Shown here: piece by piece, positions 17,551-21,223 of the stretch
Numbering within the stretch: the first letter of the stretch is position 1
Layout: the number at the start of each line of letters is the position of its first letter
Assembly (NCBI GenBank): GCA_036897625.1
Contig: JAYMTA010001202.1
Location: forward strand, 1 to 21,223
Reading direction: 5' to 3'
From: Pelargonium cotyledonis
Lineage: Eukaryota > Streptophyta > Magnoliopsida > Geraniales > Geraniaceae
DNA length: 21,223 bases
Made by a program: the position numbers and the translations under genes
Notes under the pieces: model-generated
Database searches by the model: none
The model's input: only the letters and a program-made list of their open reading frames with translations
Told to the model about the DNA's origin: nothing

Positions 17551-17924
17551 ATGGATTCTTGTGGTTTCTACTTGCACCAAAAGAGCAATCTTGGGTTCTT
17601 GAGTGAAGAAGGTTTTGTCAATTGTGCTGATGAAGAGGACAAGCTTGATTCAGTTTCTTCTTCAGAATCTTCATCAGTAGTTTCAGATTCATCCATGGAA
17701 GAAGAAGATGGAGAAGAAGATTGTGAAGAGCAAGGGCTTGAAGAGGTCACTTCTTCTTCCTCATCATCATCATCATCATCATCTTCTTTAGAGCATCAAC
17801 AAATTGATAGCAATGGTTCTCTTCAAGACATGTCTTCTCTTCTCCAACAGCTTCCCCTTAGGTATATATGTGATCTAAGAACATTCAATTTTATGCAAGG
17901 GCAATTTGGTAATTTTATGTGTTT

Positions 17925-17971
<47 letters not shown>

Positions 17972-18852
17972 AAACATAACAAAAAGAAGACTCTGATTTG
18001 TGATTTCAATGGTTCAATCTTCACTTGCTTCTGCAAAGAGAACACCAAACTGTGATCTTAAGATGTTGATGATGCCTGAAGGGTATTTTAGTCTTTTTGT
18101 CTTCATAGAACCCCTTAAGGGTGAATTAGTCTTTTTACCTAAAATTGAAGTGATAGCCTCTAGAAAACTTGTTGTCCATTCCAAGGGTAGTTTAGTCTTT
18201 TCACATAAAGAGTTGAAATGCCAATCCACTCTAAGGGCAATTTAGTCTTTACAAAAAAAATTACAGTTCATCACCACCTCTCAAGAGTCAAAATAGAAGT
18301 CTCCTTAGCTCCACTATAAGGGTAGTTTAGTCTATGTGTCTCCTTAGCTTCACATGAAGGGTATTTTAGTCATTTTTACATAACTTTTTCCCCATTTTGC
18401 CACTTTTCCTCTTAAAAAAATGTTTTTAAAAAAAAAAAAAAAAAATTTCCTTCCCATCTAGGATATTCTTGTTTCTTCCTATTTTGTACTATATTTAATA
18501 AAATGCTTGTGCTTATCAAATTGTGTTTTGTGATTTGTGTAGGAGAGGTCTCTCAAAGCACTACCAAGGGAAGTCCCAATCCTTCACATCTCTAAGCAAT
18601 GTGTTGAGCTTGGAGGATTTGGCCAAGCCTGAGAACCCATACAACAAGAAGCTCAAGTCTTGTAGAAGCTATGCTTGTGGTTTAGCTGATCAGATCCATC
18701 CAAATACCTTCTCTAAGATCATCTCCAAAAAAGCTTCAAGAGCCTCTGGCTTCTCCCAAATGGCCTCCAAGAGAAACCCTAGTGGTTTCTTGGGAAACAA
18801 GCCACCTATGGCTCCTCATAGGTCTACTAGCACCAATGCTCTCTTTGCTTGA
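17551..18852 (+). CDS. OXIDATIVE STRESS 3 (OXS3)-like protein, 2 exons, 206 residues
   Basis: Exon 1 is 17551-17861 (donor GTATAT) and exon 2 is 18543-18852 (acceptor TTTGTGTAG, stop TGA). They join across an AGG codon for Arg104. The protein has a Ser-rich stretch, an acidic run (residues 49-60, MEEEDGEEDCEE), a 12-Ser tract (68-79, partly TCA microsatellite) and then the family signature at 101-142: PLRRGLSKHYQGKSQSFTSL followed by LEDLAKPENPYNKK. Basic Lys/Arg clusters follow (SKIISKKASR, SKRNP). This block is the conserved core of the plant OXS3 family, nuclear proteins linked to heavy-metal and oxidative stress tolerance. An acetyltransferase-like resemblance has been proposed for the family, but I see no catalytic motif. 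The start is the ATG at 17551; an upstream in-frame TTG at 17533 is not a start. Which OXS3 paralogue it is cannot be told from this sequence. Confidence 0.75.
17925..17968 (+). repeat. TG microsatellite in the OXS3-like intron
   Basis: About 21 TG repeats with one TTT interruption near 17939-17941 lie 63 bp inside the intron. Length variation is likely. Confidence 0.95.
18079..18377 (+). repeat. Six copies of an AAGGGTATTTTAGTCTTTTT motif in the OXS3-like intron
   Basis: Copies start at 18079, 18117, 18183, 18233, 18318 and 18357 and read AAGGG(T/C)(A/G)(N)(T/A)TTAGTC(T/A)(T/N)TT with few changes. The spacing is 38 to 85 bp. Flanks are also partly repeated: CTCCTTAGCTCCACTATAAG before copy 5 and CTCCTTAGCTTCACATGAAG before copy 6. 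All are in one orientation. Confidence 0.8.
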
Positions 18853-20292
18853 AAAGATTAGGACATGGTTGGTTTTAGGGTTTGAATTTGAATTTAAATC
18901 CCATACATATTTGACATGTTTTTTTTTTTTTTTTGGTGGATTGTGTACTCATTTTCACGAGAGATGACTAAAGAAATTACAAATTAGGGGAATTTGTTTC
19001 AATCTTTTTTATTTTTTTCATTTTGTTGTTGTTGAGGTTGAGGACACTTGAAATTAGACCAACATTTATTGGGTACATTTGCATGAAGTATAGACCATTT
19101 TATTTTTCAAATTTATGATCATCCAAGTATCTCCTTATTAATGAAAATGAGCTAAGAAATTGTTTCAATCATTTTGCATTTCAATTTTTTTGTGGACATT
19201 TGGAATTTGAATCATGTTTAACTTAAAAATTCAGATTGTCTTATAACTCCAAATTAAATTAGAATATAATTCAAATTTGAAGTAGGGTGTTTGAAGCAAT
19301 GTGTTTTGGAATTTTTCACTATAATTATGGTTAAATGTTAATGATTCAAAGCATATCTAGAAATTAATTTGAAGCAAATTTGAATTTGGAGACACTCTCA
19401 AATACAAATAGTTAATGAAACTATAGATAAGGTCCTTTGAAAATTTAATAATATTAGGAATCAAGTAATGAGCTGCAAAGCAATGAATGTGGCCATGAGT
19501 TATATTGAGAATCAATACTCAAATCAAATGGGTCCCAAAAAGATAGGATTTGACAAGATAAAGTGGAGTTTTTAAGACCAATAATGTTTTTTTTGAAAAT
19601 TTGAAGAATTCATGGGCAGGCAAAACATATCTTATTGAATTATATTGGATCATTTTAACCCAAAGTTCAATTCCATTTTTTAGTTTTTTTTTTTATAAAC
19701 AATCTTATCAACCGAGAATCTAAGAGGCTGAAATCTTTATAGAAGCAAATGTTTTAAACCACTCGTCTCATTATTGGTCTTAAAAATTCCATAATTTATC
19801 AATTACTAAATATTGACCATCAAAATCCAACATATACCACTGATTATCACAATTCACAAATTATCACTCAAAATATTAATTAGAAAAAATAGCATAATTA
19901 TCCTATCATACTTCAAGATATTTCTTGGAATGTCATTTTGTTTCCTTTTCTTTGGTCAAAACTTGGAATAATGTTTTTTTGATGGTGTTTTCACTAGTGT
20001 ATTCTAATATATAATTTTATCAATAACCAATCAAAAATAAATTAAAAATCAAAGACTTGTCTTGGTTTTCATCCACATATTTTCTTCTAAAATTTCTGGT
20101 CCACAAGTAAGGACCAGACCAAGGTCTCTTCTAAATTAGGTGTTGAATATTGAAATCAAATTTTGTTAGTTTTGATTTATTTGACTCCTAGTTTGTTTGG
20201 ATTTTTATTCTAGAACATGTATTGGATTTTTTTTAGATTGTGTTTGTTTTGACTTTGATTATTTATCTTCTTGTGTAGGCTATAAACTAAAT
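18853..20292. other. OXS3-like 3' UTR and AT-rich spacer
   Basis: The first few hundred bases should be the 3' UTR, with a T-run at 18920-18934 and no clear AATAAA. The rest is AT-rich and has no gene on either strand. AAGAAATT...GTTTCAATC (about 18971-19003) recurs loosely near 19155-19170, perhaps a worn duplication. Confidence 0.4.
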
Positions 20293-20563
20293 AGTAGTAT
20301 ATTTTGTTTAACCACTAAGGGCTTAATCCAACTGCTGTGTGAGTTGGAAGAGGTTTTAGTTTCGATCCCTACTCAACACATTCTTGGTGGTGGTGGTGTA
20401 AGAGACCACTTTGGCACCTTTAGGTGTTAGAGGCATAGTCTCTTTTCTTAACACTATTTCTTTGTTCAAGCTTGTATATATATGTCTTGAAAAGATTGCT
20501 TAGGCCGTCCTAATATAGAATTTCGGCACCTATTTGTATAAAAAAAAAGTAGTATATTTTGTT
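20293..20563 (+). mobile_element. SINE-like retroposon with perfect 16-bp target-site duplication
   Basis: AGTAGTATATTTTGTT occurs at 20293-20308 and again at 20548-20563. The element between them (20309-20547, about 239 bp) ends in an A tail of 8-9 bases. Inside, GTTTCGATCCC at 20359-20369 is close to the Pol III B-box GGTTCGATCCC, about 50 bp from the 5' end, as in tRNA-derived SINEs. The A-box is weak (AGGGCTTAATCCA region). There is no coding frame, and the 77-codon open frame across it is chance. The long exact target duplication points to target-primed insertion that is fairly recent. Confidence 0.8.
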
Positions 20564-21223
20564 CAACAATAATAAATTGTAAGAAAAATCATCCTTGCTT
20601 GTCAATTCACCAAAGAAATCATGGTTTTGGTCCGGAATGAGCTTGGGTTAATTCGGATTTTGGGTCTCTTGTCGGTCTAGTTTGGTTTCAACGTGTAAAA
20701 CATGCAGATTTGTTCATCCCGACATGTAATTCATTGAGAAACACTCAACTTCAACCCATAAATTCCCGGGTTGGGTTTCAAATCCATATTGCATGTTCCA
20801 TCGTAGATGTCAAATTGTGTTTTGGTCAGGCTTTTCTGATACAAGTTGAAAATGTCTAACCGACCCAAGGAAGTGCGGGTTTGTTCGAGGTGCGGGCCAT
20901 AAGAGTTCAATTTTTCTCTCGAATTGTGCGAATTCCCTCCAACCTGACCTACTAATTACCAAGAAGCATCCAAATCCGAAAATTTATTTGGGTCTATTTA
21001 TGTGACTTACACCACAAAATTAAACACTAGTTTAAGACTTGTAATACAAAATGTATTGGGCCCAAGTCCACATTGTGGGCTACACAAAATATACAAATTG
21101 GGCTTTTTATATTTGTCTTGAACGGCCAAGGCCCAATTCACTAACCATTGCGAGTTTGCCACTAAATTGTCCCACTTAAATTGAATAATCACCGACAAAA
21201 TACATTAAATATATTTTATTTCC
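20564..21223. other. Spacer with degenerate repeat composition
   Basis: There is no gene. From about 20630 to 20960 the sequence has repeated variants such as GGTTAATTCGGATTTTGGG, CCCGGGTTGGGTTTC and GTGCGGGTTTG. This is the same composition as the fragments at 1545-1790, 9130-9240 and 13030-13170, and probably an old interspersed repeat family. The last 200 bp are AT-rich with GGGCCC and GTGGGC patches. Confidence 0.35.

Noticed and set aside
18000-18245. 81-codon plus and 71-codon minus open frames in the OXS3-like intron
   Set aside because: Both are readings of the six-copy intronic motif and lie within a well-supported intron.
20197-20430. 77-codon plus-strand open frame over the SINE head
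   Set aside because: It crosses the element boundary and target duplication, and has no domain.

Overview
The window is nuclear DNA of a flowering plant, most likely a eudicot. It is AT-rich, and its genes have spliced introns with plant-type borders. It carries a cytosolic-type tRNA-Ser gene with the plant CAA start motif and T-run terminator. The spacers are full of short non-autonomous transposons and worn tandem repeats. I see no prokaryotic operon, CRISPR array, phage or complete autonomous transposon, and nothing that looks like an undescribed multi-gene system.

Layout: (1) 1-1250 is spacer with two weak coding-like scraps, at 1-57 and about 640-711. (2) 1251-6370, minus strand, is a complete eight-exon gene for the plant beta-catenin-like protein 1 (CTNNBL1, ARM-repeat, Prp19-complex-associated splicing factor family), 532 codons. 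Its first intron appears to be a GC-AG intron with a frame-breaking GT donor 5 nt upstream. Its introns hold a MITE, a foldback element, a worn tandem duplication and other repeat debris. A telo-box and a site II-like motif lie just upstream of its start codon. (3) 6750-7283 holds a worn 70-bp repeat array between a decayed tRNA-like sequence and an intact tRNA-Ser(AGA), both on the minus strand. (4) 7972-9911 has a 54-bp minisatellite abutting what I predict is a two-exon gene for an 81-residue cysteine-rich single-pass membrane protein of unknown function. Its 1.5-kb intron contains two copies of the MITE family seen in CTNNBL1. (5) 9990-11590 is a degenerate tandem array of 160-175-bp units, split by a decayed fragment of a DUF295 (F-box/KIB-type) gene. 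(6) 11600-17400 is mostly AT-rich spacer with a 98-bp duplication, a foldback element, a pair of 295-bp direct repeats and an unidentified 54-codon open frame. (7) 17551-18852, plus strand, is a two-exon gene for an OXIDATIVE STRESS 3 (OXS3)-like nuclear protein. Its intron holds a TG microsatellite and six copies of a 20-bp motif. (8) 18853-21223 is AT-rich spacer with a well-preserved SINE-like element bounded by a perfect 16-bp target-site duplication.

The genes are unrelated neighbours and there is no sign that they act together. The firm calls are CTNNBL1, tRNA-Ser(AGA) and the OXS3-like gene. The small membrane-protein gene and the DUF295 remnant are predictions from open frames, splice signals and family resemblance, read by eye without any search.
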